Source: Deinococcus seoulensis (lineage in GTDB: Bacteria; Deinococcota; Deinococci; Deinococcales; Deinococcaceae). From it: DNA of 40,032 nucleotides. The stretch covers positions 1 through 40,032 of the forward strand of contig NZ_BMQM01000035.1 of assembly GCF_014648115.1 (NCBI RefSeq), written 5' to 3'. Position numbers and translations under genes: made by a program. How positions within the stretch are numbered: the first letter of the stretch is position 1; every line of letters starts with the position of its first letter. The notes under the pieces were generated by a model. The model did no database searches, was not told the origin of the DNA, and worked only from the letters and a program-made list of their open reading frames with translations. Below, one piece after another: positions 1-10,252 of this stretch.

Positions 1-5
1 TAAGC

Positions 6-55
6 TCAGCATGCTGATAGTTTATCAGAGCACCCTCAGCTCCCTGGAATCCAGG
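6..55. other. Cluster of small palindromes downstream of the DoxX-like gene
   Basis: Three short perfect inverted repeats lie in a row: a 12-bp palindrome TCAGCATGCTGA (6-17), CTGATA/TATCAG with a 3-nt loop (14-19 and 23-28), and CCTGG/CCAGG with a 3-nt loop (43-55). They sit just past the stop of the minus-strand gene at 64 and may end its transcript. No U-tract follows, so a terminator role is only inferred. Confidence 0.35.
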
Positions 56-63
56 AAGAGCCT

Positions 64-420
64 TTACTCTTTACTGACGTACAGCAGCGCGCCGAACAGT
101 GCGAGGTTCTTCAGGAACTGGCCCTGCTGCTGGGCGCGTTCCTTGCCGCCTTTGTCCCAGAAGGGGTGACCGATGACCGTGGTGGGCACCAGACTGGTTG
201 CCAGGGCGAGACTGGCGGCGCGGGGCAGCAGGCCGGTGGCCAGCAGCGCGCCGGCCCCGACCATGACGCCGCTGTTGACCTTCACGGCCAGTTCCGGCTC
301 GGGCACCTCGGCGCCGCGCGCGGCGCGCACGATCGGGTCGGGGTTCTGCAGGTGATCCAGGCCGTTCTTGATGAAGATGCTCGCGAGCAGCGCCCGCCCG
401 ATGAATCTCGTCACGCTCAT
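64..420 (-). CDS. DoxX-family small membrane protein
   Basis: A 118-residue protein that looks like a DoxX-family inner-membrane protein. It starts MSVTRFIGRALLASIFIKNG, keeps the early 'FIGRALLASIFI..G..H' segment typical of the family, and has three or four hydrophobic stretches (about residues 5-20, 48-65, 67-85 and 100-115). The physiological role of DoxX proteins is poorly defined; some relatives act in sulfur or redox metabolism. The ATG at 420 is preferred because AAGGAGGT lies about 6 nt upstream; a longer version starting at 498 would read through this ribosome site. A TACACT -10 box (447-452) about 26 nt before the ATG suggests a short leader. The gene follows rph on the same strand but has its own promoter and ribosome site. 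The family call is good; the function is unknown. Confidence 0.8.
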   Translation of the reverse strand: MSVTRFIGRALLASIFIKNGLDHLQNPDPIVRAARGAEVPEPELAVKVNSGVMVGAGALLATGLLPRAASLALATSLVPTTVIGHPFWDKGGKERAQQQGQFLKNLALFGALLYVSKE

Positions 421-446
421 GGGTAACCTCCTTGGAACTTGCCCGG

Positions 447-452
447 AGTGTA
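447..452 (-). promoter_or_regulatory. -10 box for the DoxX-like gene
   Basis: TACACT on the minus strand, about 26 nt before the ATG at 420, with AAGGAGGT between. This predicts a short leader of about 20 nt carrying a Shine-Dalgarno site, unlike the leaderless genes nearby. No clear -35 was seen. Confidence 0.45.
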
Positions 453-494
453 CCGCGCCCGCCCCGCCCAGGGTGGTGAGGCGCGGCAGGACGT

Positions 495-1256
495 TCACAT
501 GCCCTGAATGACCGACAGTTGCCGTGTCAGGTCCGCCATGACGCCCTGCACCGCGAACGCCCCGGTGGACAGCAGTCGCACGTACTCCTCCTGCGTCAAC
601 GCGCCGTCCTCGGCGCCGCCCTGCACCTCGATGATCAGGCCCGTGTCGGTGGCGACCACGTTCAGGTCTGCGCGGGCCACTCGGTCCTCAGCGTAATCCA
701 GGTCCACGCGGACCTCGTCGCGCAGCAGGCCCACGCTGATCGCGCCGACGTTGTGCGCGATGGGCCAGTCGGTCAGTTGCCCCTTCTGGATCAGGCGGTC
801 GCAGAAATCATGCAGCGCCGCGTGCCCCGCCAGGATGCTGGCCACGCGCGTGCCGCCGTCCGCGACCAGTACGTCGCAGTCCACGTACAGCGTCTGGTTC
901 CGGAAGTGCCGCAGGTCCATGCTGGCCCGCAGCGCCCGCCCCAGCAGCCGCTGAATCTCGTAACGGCGGCCGTCCTGCAGGTTGCGTTCGCGGGCCTGAC
1001 GGTCGGTGGTGGCGCGCGGCAGCATGGAGTACTCGGCGGTCAGCCAGCCTTCCTTGCTGCCCCGCATGTGCGGCGCGGCCTTGTCCTGAATGCTGACGGT
1101 CGCCATGATCTCGGTGCGGCCCATGATCAGGTGCGCGCTGCCCGGCGCGTGCGGGTTCACGCCGCGCTTGACGGTCAGCGGGCGCGGCTCCAGAAGGGTG
1201 CGGCCCTCACGGACCGGGAGGGGCTGGGGAGTGCTGCCTTTGATGGGTGTGCTCAT
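495..1256 (-). CDS. rph: Ribonuclease PH
   Basis: RNase PH is a phosphate-dependent 3' exoribonuclease that trims tRNA and rRNA 3' ends. The 253-residue product has the family pattern: GRTEIMATVS (about 46-55), GWLTAEYSMLPRAT (70-83), QDGRRYEIQRLLGRALRA (94-111), and CDVLVADGGTR (127-137), where GGTR forms the phosphate site, followed by DLDYAEDRVARAD-type metal-side residues. Length is normal apart from a slightly longer N-terminus (family proteins usually begin near residue 18). The ATG overlaps the stop of murI (ATGA, 1253-1256), so it is probably translated by coupling from murI. Family identity is secure from the motifs. Confidence 0.96.
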   Translation of the reverse strand: MSTPIKGSTPQPLPVREGRTLLEPRPLTVKRGVNPHAPGSAHLIMGRTEIMATVSIQDKAAPHMRGSKEGWLTAEYSMLPRATTDRQARERNLQDGRRYEIQRLLGRALRASMDLRHFRNQTLYVDCDVLVADGGTRVASILAGHAALHDFCDRLIQKGQLTDWPIAHNVGAISVGLLRDEVRVDLDYAEDRVARADLNVVATDTGLIIEVQGGAEDGALTQEEYVRLLSTGAFAVQGVMADLTRQLSVIQGM

Positions 1257-2170
1257 GTCTGGATGGACTCAATTCTGGGCAGCGGGGCCGCCCGGTTGGA
1301 TTGACCGTCAGTATAGGCCCCGCCGCCCGGCCCCATGCCCCCGGCCGTCATTCCACCAGCGGTCATTCCATCGGCCGCCATTCCACCGGCTGTCATCCCC
1401 CCGGCGGCCAGCAGGGCCGCCATGACTGGCGCGGCCCGCGCGGCGTCCCCCGTCACCAGGAAGTGCTCCTGACCGCCCGACTCCCGCCCGGATAGCAACC
1501 CACGTTCGGTCAGCACGCGCCGCGTGTGCCGCGCCACTGCCGGGCCGCTGTCCAGCAGCGTGAACGTGTCCCCGAACTCGGCGCGGATACTGCCCGCCAG
1601 GAACGGGTAGTGCGTGCAGCCCAGCACCAGCCCGTCGGCCCCCGCCTGTGCCAGCGGTGTCAGGATCTCGCGCAGCACCTCGCGCGCCCGCGCCGAGTCC
1701 GCCTGCCCCGCCTCGACCAGCGGCACCAGCTCGGTACTCACGGCCCGCATGACCCGCACGCCCGCCGGGTCCGCGAACTCACGGATCACGTCGGCCAGCA
1801 GCGTGCCGCGCAGCGTACCCGGCGTGGCCAGCACGCCCACCACGCCCGAACGGGTCGAGAGGACCGCCGGTTTCACGGCCGGGACCAGCCCGATGATCGG
1901 CATCTCGAAACGCGACCGCAGGTGCCCCAGACTGAACGCCGACGCCGTGTTGCACGCCACGACCACGCCCTTGACACCCCGCGCGTGCAGCGCCGAGACC
2001 GCCCGGTCCGTCAGGTCCCGGATCTCGTCGTCCGGCCGCGCCCCGTACGGCACGTGCGCCGTATCGGCCAGGTACAGCAGGTCCTCGCCCGGCAGCGCCC
2101 GGCGCAGGTCCGCCAGGACGCTCAGGCCCCCCACGCCACTGTCGAACACGCCAAGCGGTGCGTCACTCAT
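1253..2170 (-). CDS. murI: Glutamate racemase with repetitive C-terminal tail
   Basis: Interconverts L- and D-glutamate for peptidoglycan. The family signature is complete: GVFDSGVGGLSV (8-19), YLADTAHVPYG (33-43), the first catalytic cysteine in VACNTASA (C73) and the second in LGCTHYPF (C185). The racemase fold ends near residue 252. It is followed by an unusual tail with five 5-residue units (AGGMT, AGGMA, ADGMT, AGGMT, AGGMG; residues 256-280), encoded by a 75-bp repeat at 1331-1405, then about 25 residues of low complexity. The repeat stays in frame and reaches the rph start, so it is translated unless the gene is misassembled. The start at 2170 is supported by TATCAT 8 nt upstream. It overlaps rph by 4 bp and lies 28 bp after the aminotransferase gene. 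Confidence 0.95.
   Translation of the reverse strand: MSDAPLGVFDSGVGGLSVLADLRRALPGEDLLYLADTAHVPYGARPDDEIRDLTDRAVSALHARGVKGVVVACNTASAFSLGHLRSRFEMPIIGLVPAVKPAVLSTRSGVVGVLATPGTLRGTLLADVIREFADPAGVRVMRAVSTELVPLVEAGQADSARAREVLREILTPLAQAGADGLVLGCTHYPFLAGSIRAEFGDTFTLLDSGPAVARHTRRVLTERGLLSGRESGGQEHFLVTGDAARAAPVMAALLAAGGMTAGGMAADGMTAGGMTAGGMGPGGGAYTDGQSNRAAPLPRIESIQT
1331..1405 (-). repeat. 15-bp in-frame tandem repeat (5 units) in murI
   Basis: Five imperfect 15-bp units encode the GGM-rich pentapeptide tail of MurI (residues 256-280). The unit length is a multiple of three, so copy-number change would keep frame with the overlapping rph start. Confidence 0.85.
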
Positions 2171-2178
2171 CGCGCCTG

Positions 2179-2184
2179 ATGATA
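2179..2184 (-). promoter_or_regulatory. -10 box before murI (probably leaderless)
   Basis: TATCAT on the minus strand, 8 nt before the murI ATG. There is no Shine-Dalgarno sequence in between. It lies inside the 28-bp gap after the aminotransferase stop, so murI-rph could be transcribed on its own. Confidence 0.5.
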
Positions 2185-2198
2185 CGGGGCCGCGCCCA

Positions 2199-3422
2199 TT
2201 ACCGTTCTGCCAGGGCCTCCCGCAGCGTGTCGCCCAGCGCCCGGATGCCCTGCGTGATCTGCTCGGGCGTGGCGTTGCTGTAACTGAGGCGCATGGTGTT
2301 CTGGCCGCCGCCCAGCGCGTAGAAGGGACTGCCCGGCACGTACGCGACCTTGCGTTCCACCGCGCGGGGCAGCAGCGCCTGCGTGTCCACGCCGTCCGGG
2401 AGGGTCAGCCACAGGAACATGCCGCCCTGCGGGGTGGTGTAGTCCACGCCGTCCGGGAAGTCCGCGCGGATGCGGTCCAGCATCAGGCGGGCGCGTTCGC
2501 CGTACGCCTGCCGGACCCGTTCGATCTGGCGGGGCAGCACGTCCTGCACGAGTTCCGTGACGATCATCTGGTTCAGGGTGGGGGTGTGCAGGTCCGCGCC
2601 CTGCTTCGCCTGAATCAGCTTGGCGATGATGGGCGCGGCGGCCTGCACCCACGCGTCCCGCAGCCCCGGCACCAGCGTCTTGCTGAACGAACTGGAGTAG
2701 ATCACGTGGTTGCGGTCCGGGTCGCCGTGCAGTTCCAGGCCCAGGCTGTACAGGCTGGGGGCCGGTTCGCCGGTAAAGCGCAGCGCGCCGTACGGGTCGT
2801 CCTCGAGCAGCAGCACGCCGTGCTGCGCGGTCAGTTCCACCAGTCGGCGGCGTCGCGCGGCGCTCAGGGTGCGCCCGGTCGGGTTCTGAAAGTTCGGCAC
2901 GGCGTACAGCAACTTGGCGTTCAGACCCGGCAGCAGGGCCTCCAGGGCGTCCACGTCGATGCCTTCCTCGTCGGTGGGCACCTGCACGTAGCGCGGGCCG
3001 TACGGCTGGAACGACTGCAGCGCACCCAGGTACGTGGGCGCCTCGACCAGCACCACGTCCCCCTCGTCGATCAGGACCTTGCCCAGCAGGTCCAGCCCCT
3101 GCTGGCTGCCGGTCACGATCTGCACGTTGCCCGCCGGGATGCCCGCCTGCGCGCCGATCCACTCACGCAGCGGCGGGTGCCCCTCGGTGGTCGAGTACTG
3201 CAACGACGCCGGGCCGTAACGGTCCAGCGCGGCCAGCGTGGCGTCCCTGACCTCCTGCATCGGGAACAGCTCCGGGGCGGGCAGACCACCGGCGAAACTG
3301 ATCACGTCCGGCCGCTGCGTGATCTTCAGGATCTCGCGGATGGCGCTGGCGTTCATGCTCTGCGCGCGGCGCGACAGCGTGCCGGTCAGGTCGAAAGCTG
3401 CGGGGGAGAGGGGACTGGTCAT
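2199..3422 (-). CDS. PLP-dependent class I/II aminotransferase (LysN/2-aminoadipate aminotransferase-like)
   Basis: A 407-residue fold-type I PLP enzyme. Visible motifs (from ATG 3422) are ISFAGGLPAPELFP (about 41-54), LQYSTTEGHPPLRE (75-87), the PLP-ring region VPNFQNPTG (175-183), DDPYG (208-212) and the Schiff-base lysine in SSSFSKTLVPGLR (K248). This subgroup includes the Thermus LysN 2-aminoadipate aminotransferase and MocR-related aminotransferases with broad substrates, so the exact substrate cannot be read from sequence. The start at 3422 (MTSPLSP) is preferred over 3431 (MAGMTSP): TAGCAT (3430-3435) is a good -10 box 7 nt before the ATG at 3422, and the ATG at 3431 falls inside it. 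It is divergent from the aldolase gene and upstream of murI-rph. Confidence 0.85.
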   Translation of the reverse strand: MTSPLSPAAFDLTGTLSRRAQSMNASAIREILKITQRPDVISFAGGLPAPELFPMQEVRDATLAALDRYGPASLQYSTTEGHPPLREWIGAQAGIPAGNVQIVTGSQQGLDLLGKVLIDEGDVVLVEAPTYLGALQSFQPYGPRYVQVPTDEEGIDVDALEALLPGLNAKLLYAVPNFQNPTGRTLSAARRRRLVELTAQHGVLLLEDDPYGALRFTGEPAPSLYSLGLELHGDPDRNHVIYSSSFSKTLVPGLRDAWVQAAAPIIAKLIQAKQGADLHTPTLNQMIVTELVQDVLPRQIERVRQAYGERARLMLDRIRADFPDGVDYTTPQGGMFLWLTLPDGVDTQALLPRAVERKVAYVPGSPFYALGGGQNTMRLSYSNATPEQITQGIRALGDTLREALAER

Positions 3423-3429
3423 GCCCGCC

Positions 3430-3435
3430 ATGCTA
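3430..3435 (-). promoter_or_regulatory. -10 box that decides the aminotransferase start
   Basis: TAGCAT on the minus strand, 7 nt before the ATG at 3422. An in-frame upstream ATG (3431) overlaps the box and would not be in the transcript. Confidence 0.5.
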
Positions 3436-3521
3436 CGCCCAGCCCCGCGCCACTGCCGACCTGTCTATTGTTCCCGGCCCAGACATGTGGATGGCCACGT
3501 CCGTTCCACGGTTCCGGCGGG

Positions 3522-3548
3522 TAGAGTGAAAGGCGACTGTAAGGAGGT
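3522..3548 (+). promoter_or_regulatory. -10 box and strong ribosome site of the aldolase gene
   Basis: TAGAGT (3522-3527) is a candidate -10; AAGGAGGT (3541-3548) lies 6 nt before the ATG at 3555. This gene is clearly Shine-Dalgarno-led. A -35 was not clear. Confidence 0.55.
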
Positions 3549-3554
3549 CTTCTC

Positions 3555-4472
<918 letters not shown>

Positions 4473-4492
4473 TCCTTCCCCATCCCACGCAG

Positions 4493-4526
4493 CAGAGGCG
4501 GCCCCGTGTCGCCTCTGTTTCCATTT
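4493..4526 (+). terminator. Rho-independent terminator after the aldolase gene
   Basis: A perfect 8-bp stem CAGAGGCG/CGCCTCTG (4493-4500, 4510-4517) with a 9-nt loop is followed by a T-rich stretch (TTTCCATTT). It lies 20 bp past the stop codon. Confidence 0.85.
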
Positions 4527-4644
4527 CCCCCTGTCGCTCCCTGCCCTGTGCCCGGTCTGCCCATCCCCCCACCCCCCCGGCAAGCTGACGGTCAACTGAC
4601 GTCCGGTTCAGAAAACTCGGCCTGTGCAGCGGGGAATTCTCACC

Positions 4645-5388
4645 ATGGCGCACTATGCTCGCCAGTGCATGAAGGTGCTCTCGCCTCTCCCCGCCCTGGT
4701 ACTGACGCTCGGCCTGCTGACGACCGGGCAGGGCAGCGGCACAGCCGCCCCGCCCGCCCTTCCGGCCGGGTGGCAACCCCGACTGGCCGCGCTGCTCCCG
4801 GTGACCGCGCAGAACGTCACGCTGCTCGAACGCCGCCCCAGCATCTCCACGGTGGACCTGCAACTGCGGGTCGCCAGCGTGGGCGGCAACCCCCAGGCAC
4901 TGCAACAGGTGATCGTCAGCGCGGCGCGCGGCGTGCAGCCCACCTACGACGAGCGGCTGGGCATCTCCCGCGACGAATTCAAACGGTACCTGGTGTTCCA
5001 GGAAGTACTCGCCTCGACCGGCAAGACCTTCCGGCTGGCCGTAACCCGCACCGCCAACCAGGTTACGTTCGGGGACGGCCCCAACATGGACGGCGTGCTG
5101 CGCGGCGTGACCATCGACCTGAAAACCGGCGAGATGCGCGGCCCGGAAGGCTTCACCGCCCGGCCGACCGCCGTGCCCCCCAGCGACAACCCGGACCGTG
5201 GCCTGGAAGTCCGCAGCGGCTTCCAGTGGCGGATGGTGGGCAGCAACGCCACCACCGGCTACGGCGTGCGCGGCACCCTCAGCCTGCTGCAACTGGCCGG
5301 GGGGCGCACCGTCCTCAGTTATACCCGCACCAGCATGATCCGCCGCGTACCCGACACCGGCGAACTGATCGTCGAGTACACCCGCTGA
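4645..5388 (+). CDS. Secreted protein of unknown function
   Basis: About 247 residues; no family recognised. The N-terminus has a basic start, a hydrophobic core (KVLSPLPALVLTLGLLTTG) and an alanine-rich likely cleavage region (GSGTAAPPA), so it is probably exported. The mature part has alternating polar and hydrophobic residues, as in beta-rich proteins, with paired segments such as TFRLAVTRTANQVTFGDG and GRTVLSYTRTSMIRRV. No catalytic motif or cysteine pair is visible in the mature part. The start is uncertain: ATG 4645 has a weak GGGG upstream, GTG 4624 is in frame, and ATG 4669 gives the cleanest signal peptide, with TATGCT 9 nt upstream. The gene stands alone after the aldolase terminator; its 3' side is the first repeat copy. 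Confidence 0.6.
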   Translation: MAHYARQCMKVLSPLPALVLTLGLLTTGQGSGTAAPPALPAGWQPRLAALLPVTAQNVTLLERRPSISTVDLQLRVASVGGNPQALQQVIVSAARGVQPTYDERLGISRDEFKRYLVFQEVLASTGKTFRLAVTRTANQVTFGDGPNMDGVLRGVTIDLKTGEMRGPEGFTARPTAVPPSDNPDRGLEVRSGFQWRMVGSNATTGYGVRGTLSLLQLAGGRTVLSYTRTSMIRRVPDTGELIVEYTR

Positions 5389-5411
5389 CCGGCCATGCTG
5401 ACCGCCCCACT

Positions 5412-5570
5412 GACTCGGGTTCCGTTTGTTTCGTTAACAATCCGGAACAGCACCGCCCCTGCCAACTCCACGTCCGGAACCCGCTTTGCTCCTCCTCTGC
5501 GGGGCAGCTCTACGGGTCGCATCCGCTCGTATTGAATGGGCTGCAAAGACCATTCAATCGGAGTCCGTAT
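5412..5570 (+). repeat. Dispersed repeat, copy 1
   Basis: One of three copies (others 8260-8398 and 17952-18087) of a ~140-160 bp noncoding element. Shared blocks are a left end reading TTCCGTTTGTTTCG, a middle CCAACTCCACGTCCGGAACC, and a right hairpin with arms ATTGAATGG and CCATTCAAT around GCAAAG, ending AGTCCGTAT. This copy is the most diverged at its left end. The 9-mer GACTCGGGT occurs at both edges (5412-5420 and 5571-5579), which could be a target duplication. It lies between the secreted protein gene and the protease gene. Confidence 0.8.
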
Positions 5571-5637
5571 GACTCGGGTCTGACGGCACGTCAAGGTGTC
5601 CTCATGTTCCATTCAGGGCACGTCACGCACCGGCGCA

Positions 5638-5643
5638 TACGCT
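5638..5643 (+). promoter_or_regulatory. -10 box of the protease gene (leaderless)
   Basis: TACGCT, 7 nt before the ATG at 5651; no Shine-Dalgarno sequence is present. Confidence 0.45.
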
Positions 5644-5650
5644 GAGCCTC

Positions 5651-8259
<2,609 letters not shown>

Positions 8260-8260
<1 letters not shown>

Positions 8261-8398
8261 TACGGACTCCGATTGAATGTGCGGCAAAGCCCATTCAATC
8301 CGAGCGAAGCGAGTGGGAGAGGACGCGGGCTGCCGGACGTGGAGCCGACAGACCCGGTGAAGTTCCGGGTTATTGGCGAAACAGACGGCAGTCCGTAT
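8260..8398 (-). repeat. Dispersed repeat, copy 2 (inverted relative to copy 1)
   Basis: A 139-bp copy with perfect 9-bp terminal inverted repeats, ATACGGACT at 8260-8268 and AGTCCGTAT at 8390-8398. The internal hairpin (ATTGAATG/CATTCAAT) lies close to the protease stop. The first base is also the last base of the protease stop codon TAA. Confidence 0.85.
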
Positions 8399-8414
8399 AA
8401 CCGCCAGTCGGCCG

Positions 8415-8450
8415 GGGGGGCGGGGCGCTGATCCGGGCGGCCCGCCCCCC
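8415..8450. terminator. GC-only inverted repeat between the protease and CBS genes
   Basis: A perfect 10-bp stem GGGGGGCGGG/CCCGCCCCCC with a 16-nt loop, followed by TGTTCATG. The stem is strong but there is no proper U-tract, so termination is likely but not certain. Confidence 0.5.
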
Positions 8451-8531
8451 TGTTCATGCCGGGCGGCGCGGCCCAACGTTCCTTGGGGGGATTCCCACCT
8501 GCCGGCCGGGACCACTTTATAGGGTGAGGGC

Positions 8532-8948
8532 ATGACCACTCTGACGGACATCATGACCAGCGAACTGACGACCGTGGACCGCGGCGCGACCCTGAAAGAG
8601 GTGGCGCTGCTGATGCGCGAGCAGGACATCGGGAACGTCCTGATCATGGACGGCGATACCCTGGTGGGCATCATCACCGACCGGGACATCGTGATCCGCG
8701 CCGTCGCGTACGGGCACGACCTGGGCACCGCCGCCAGCGACTACGCCACCGGCGAGGTGTTCAGCATGGACGCCGCGACCACCGTGGCCGAGGCCGCCGC
8801 CGAGATGGCCGCGCGGCAGCTGCGCCGCCTCCCGGTCACGCGTGACGGTCAGGTGGTGGGAATCGTGAGCCTCGCGGACCTCGCCACGCGCGCCCGGACC
8901 GGCGCGGACGAGCAGGCGCTCCAGGGCATCAGCCAGCCGACCATCTGA
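8532..8948 (+). CDS. Two-CBS-domain protein
   Basis: A 138-residue cytosolic protein made almost entirely of a tandem CBS (Bateman) pair. CBS1 is about residues 5-62 (IMTSELTTVDRGATLKEVA...LVGIITDRDIVIRAVA) and CBS2 about 70-128 (ATGEVFSMDAATTVAEAA...QVVGIVSLADLATRA). Such modules bind adenosine nucleotides and usually regulate a partner; stand-alone pairs are common and their partners are mostly unknown. Each domain ends in the GI(I/V)(T/S)..D motif that contacts ribose. The start at 8532 follows TTTATA (8516-8521) and a weak GGTGAGG. It is a single gene between the protease repeat and the SDR gene, with no transporter or enzyme fused or adjacent. Confidence 0.9.
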   Translation: MTTLTDIMTSELTTVDRGATLKEVALLMREQDIGNVLIMDGDTLVGIITDRDIVIRAVAYGHDLGTAASDYATGEVFSMDAATTVAEAAAEMAARQLRRLPVTRDGQVVGIVSLADLATRARTGADEQALQGISQPTI

Positions 8949-9022
8949 ACGCCGCACCCGCGGGAGGGGCACGCCGGGTGGTGGCGCGCCCCTTTACTGT
9001 TCCTTGACTGGCGCGGGCACCC

Positions 9023-9053
9023 TTGACCTCGCGCGCACTCGAAGGCCTACGGT
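9023..9053 (+). promoter_or_regulatory. Promoter of the SDR gene (leaderless)
   Basis: TTGACC (9023-9028), a 19-bp spacer, then TACGGT (9048-9053), 6 nt before the ATG at 9060. Confidence 0.5.
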
Positions 9054-9059
9054 GGGGAC

Positions 9060-10028
9060 ATGACTCCGATCAAGAGCCCCCTGGCCCCCCGCGCCGACGC
9101 GACCGACCTCCTGAAAGACACCGACCTGACCGGCCAGACGGCCGTCGTGACCGGCGGGGCCTCCGGGCTGGGCACCGAGACGGTGCGCGCCCTCCTGAGC
9201 GCCGGGGCGCGCGTGATCCTGCCTGTCCGCGACACGGCGCGCGGCGAGGAAGTCGCCCGTGACCTCGCACGGGCCACCGGCAACGACGACGTGCATGTCG
9301 TGCATCTGGACCTGTCCTCGCTCGCGTCGGTGCGGCAGGCGGCGGCGGCGATCCTGGCTGCCGCGCCCCGCATTCACATGCTGATCAACAACGCGGGCGT
9401 CATGGCCACCCCGCAGGGACACACGGCCGACGGTTTCGAGACGCAGTTCGGCACGAATCACCTGGGGCACTTCCAGCTGACCCGCCTGCTGATGCCCGCG
9501 CTGCTGGCCGCCGCGCCCGCCCGCGTGGTGGCACTCAGCAGCAGCGCCCACCGCCTGAGCGACATCCGCTGGGACGACATGAACTTTCAGAGCACCCCCT
9601 ACGATCCCTGGCAGGCGTACGGGCAGAGCAAGACCGCCAACGCCCTGTTCGCCGTGGAACTGAACCGCCGCTACGCCGCCCAGGGCGTCACCGCGAACGC
9701 CGTGCACCCCGGCGGGATCATGACCGGCTTGCAGAAGCACATGCCCGAAGGCGAGGCGCAGCGCCGCGGCTGGATCGACGAGAACGGCGTGCCCAACCCC
9801 GCCTTCAAGACGCCCGCACAGGGGGCCAGCACCAGCATCTGGGCCGCCACCGCGCCCGAACTGGACGGCGTGGGCGGCCTGTTCCTGGAGGACCTGCAGC
9901 AGAGCACCCCGCTGGACGAGGCCAGCCCCAACCCCCTGTTCGGGTACAAGCCCCACGCGTTGAATGCCGACAGTGCCCGCCGCCTGTGGACACTCAGCGA
10001 GCAGATGATCGACCAGACCGGGCAGTAA
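9060..10028 (+). CDS. Short-chain dehydrogenase/reductase (retinol dehydrogenase/WW-oxidoreductase-like)
   Basis: A 322-residue NAD(P)-dependent oxidoreductase. Cofactor motif TGGASGLG is at 31-38, NNAG at 110-113, the catalytic serine is in ALSSSAHR (about 160-162), and the catalytic pair is YGQSK (Y187, K191). The segment HPGGIMTGL follows, as in the retinol dehydrogenase-like SDR branch. An arginine after the first strand (PVRD) suggests NADP preference, as inferred from family rules. The substrate is unknown, since this branch acts on many carbonyls and alcohols. The start is supported by the leaderless promoter TACGGT. It stands alone, with a noncoding stretch before the chaperone operon. 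Confidence 0.92.
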   Translation: MTPIKSPLAPRADATDLLKDTDLTGQTAVVTGGASGLGTETVRALLSAGARVILPVRDTARGEEVARDLARATGNDDVHVVHLDLSSLASVRQAAAAILAAAPRIHMLINNAGVMATPQGHTADGFETQFGTNHLGHFQLTRLLMPALLAAAPARVVALSSSAHRLSDIRWDDMNFQSTPYDPWQAYGQSKTANALFAVELNRRYAAQGVTANAVHPGGIMTGLQKHMPEGEAQRRGWIDENGVPNPAFKTPAQGASTSIWAATAPELDGVGGLFLEDLQQSTPLDEASPNPLFGYKPHALNADSARRLWTLSEQMIDQTGQ

Positions 10029-10077
10029 CCCTGGAACACAGGAAGCCGCCCGGTTCATCAGCTCCGGGGGGCTTCGC

Positions 10078-10109
10078 ATAGGGGACTGCACTGATAGGGG
10101 GCTGCACTG
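10078..10109. repeat. Two tandem 16-bp units
   Basis: ATAGGGGACTGCACTG is followed directly by ATAGGGGGCTGCACTG, one mismatch in 16. It is noncoding, 50 bp past the SDR stop. Confidence 0.8.
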
Positions 10110-10171
10110 AATTCAAGTCATTCCGGGCCGCCCGGTGGCCCCCTCACCCTTCCGTCGCTCCGCTCCTCCCT

Positions 10172-10194
10172 CCCTCTCCCGCAAGGGGAGAGGG
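10172..10194. terminator. Perfect hairpin between convergent SDR and dnaJ genes
   Basis: CCCTCTCCC (10172-10180) pairs with GGGAGAGGG (10186-10194) around a GCAAG loop. It lies between two converging genes, so it may end both transcripts. No clear U-tract. The rest of 10029-10252 shows no gene. Confidence 0.5.
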
Positions 10195-10252
10195 CAAACG
10201 GCCAGCAGTCACGTGCGCAGGGAGTCGGGCTCATCCCGTATCCGTTCAGGAT

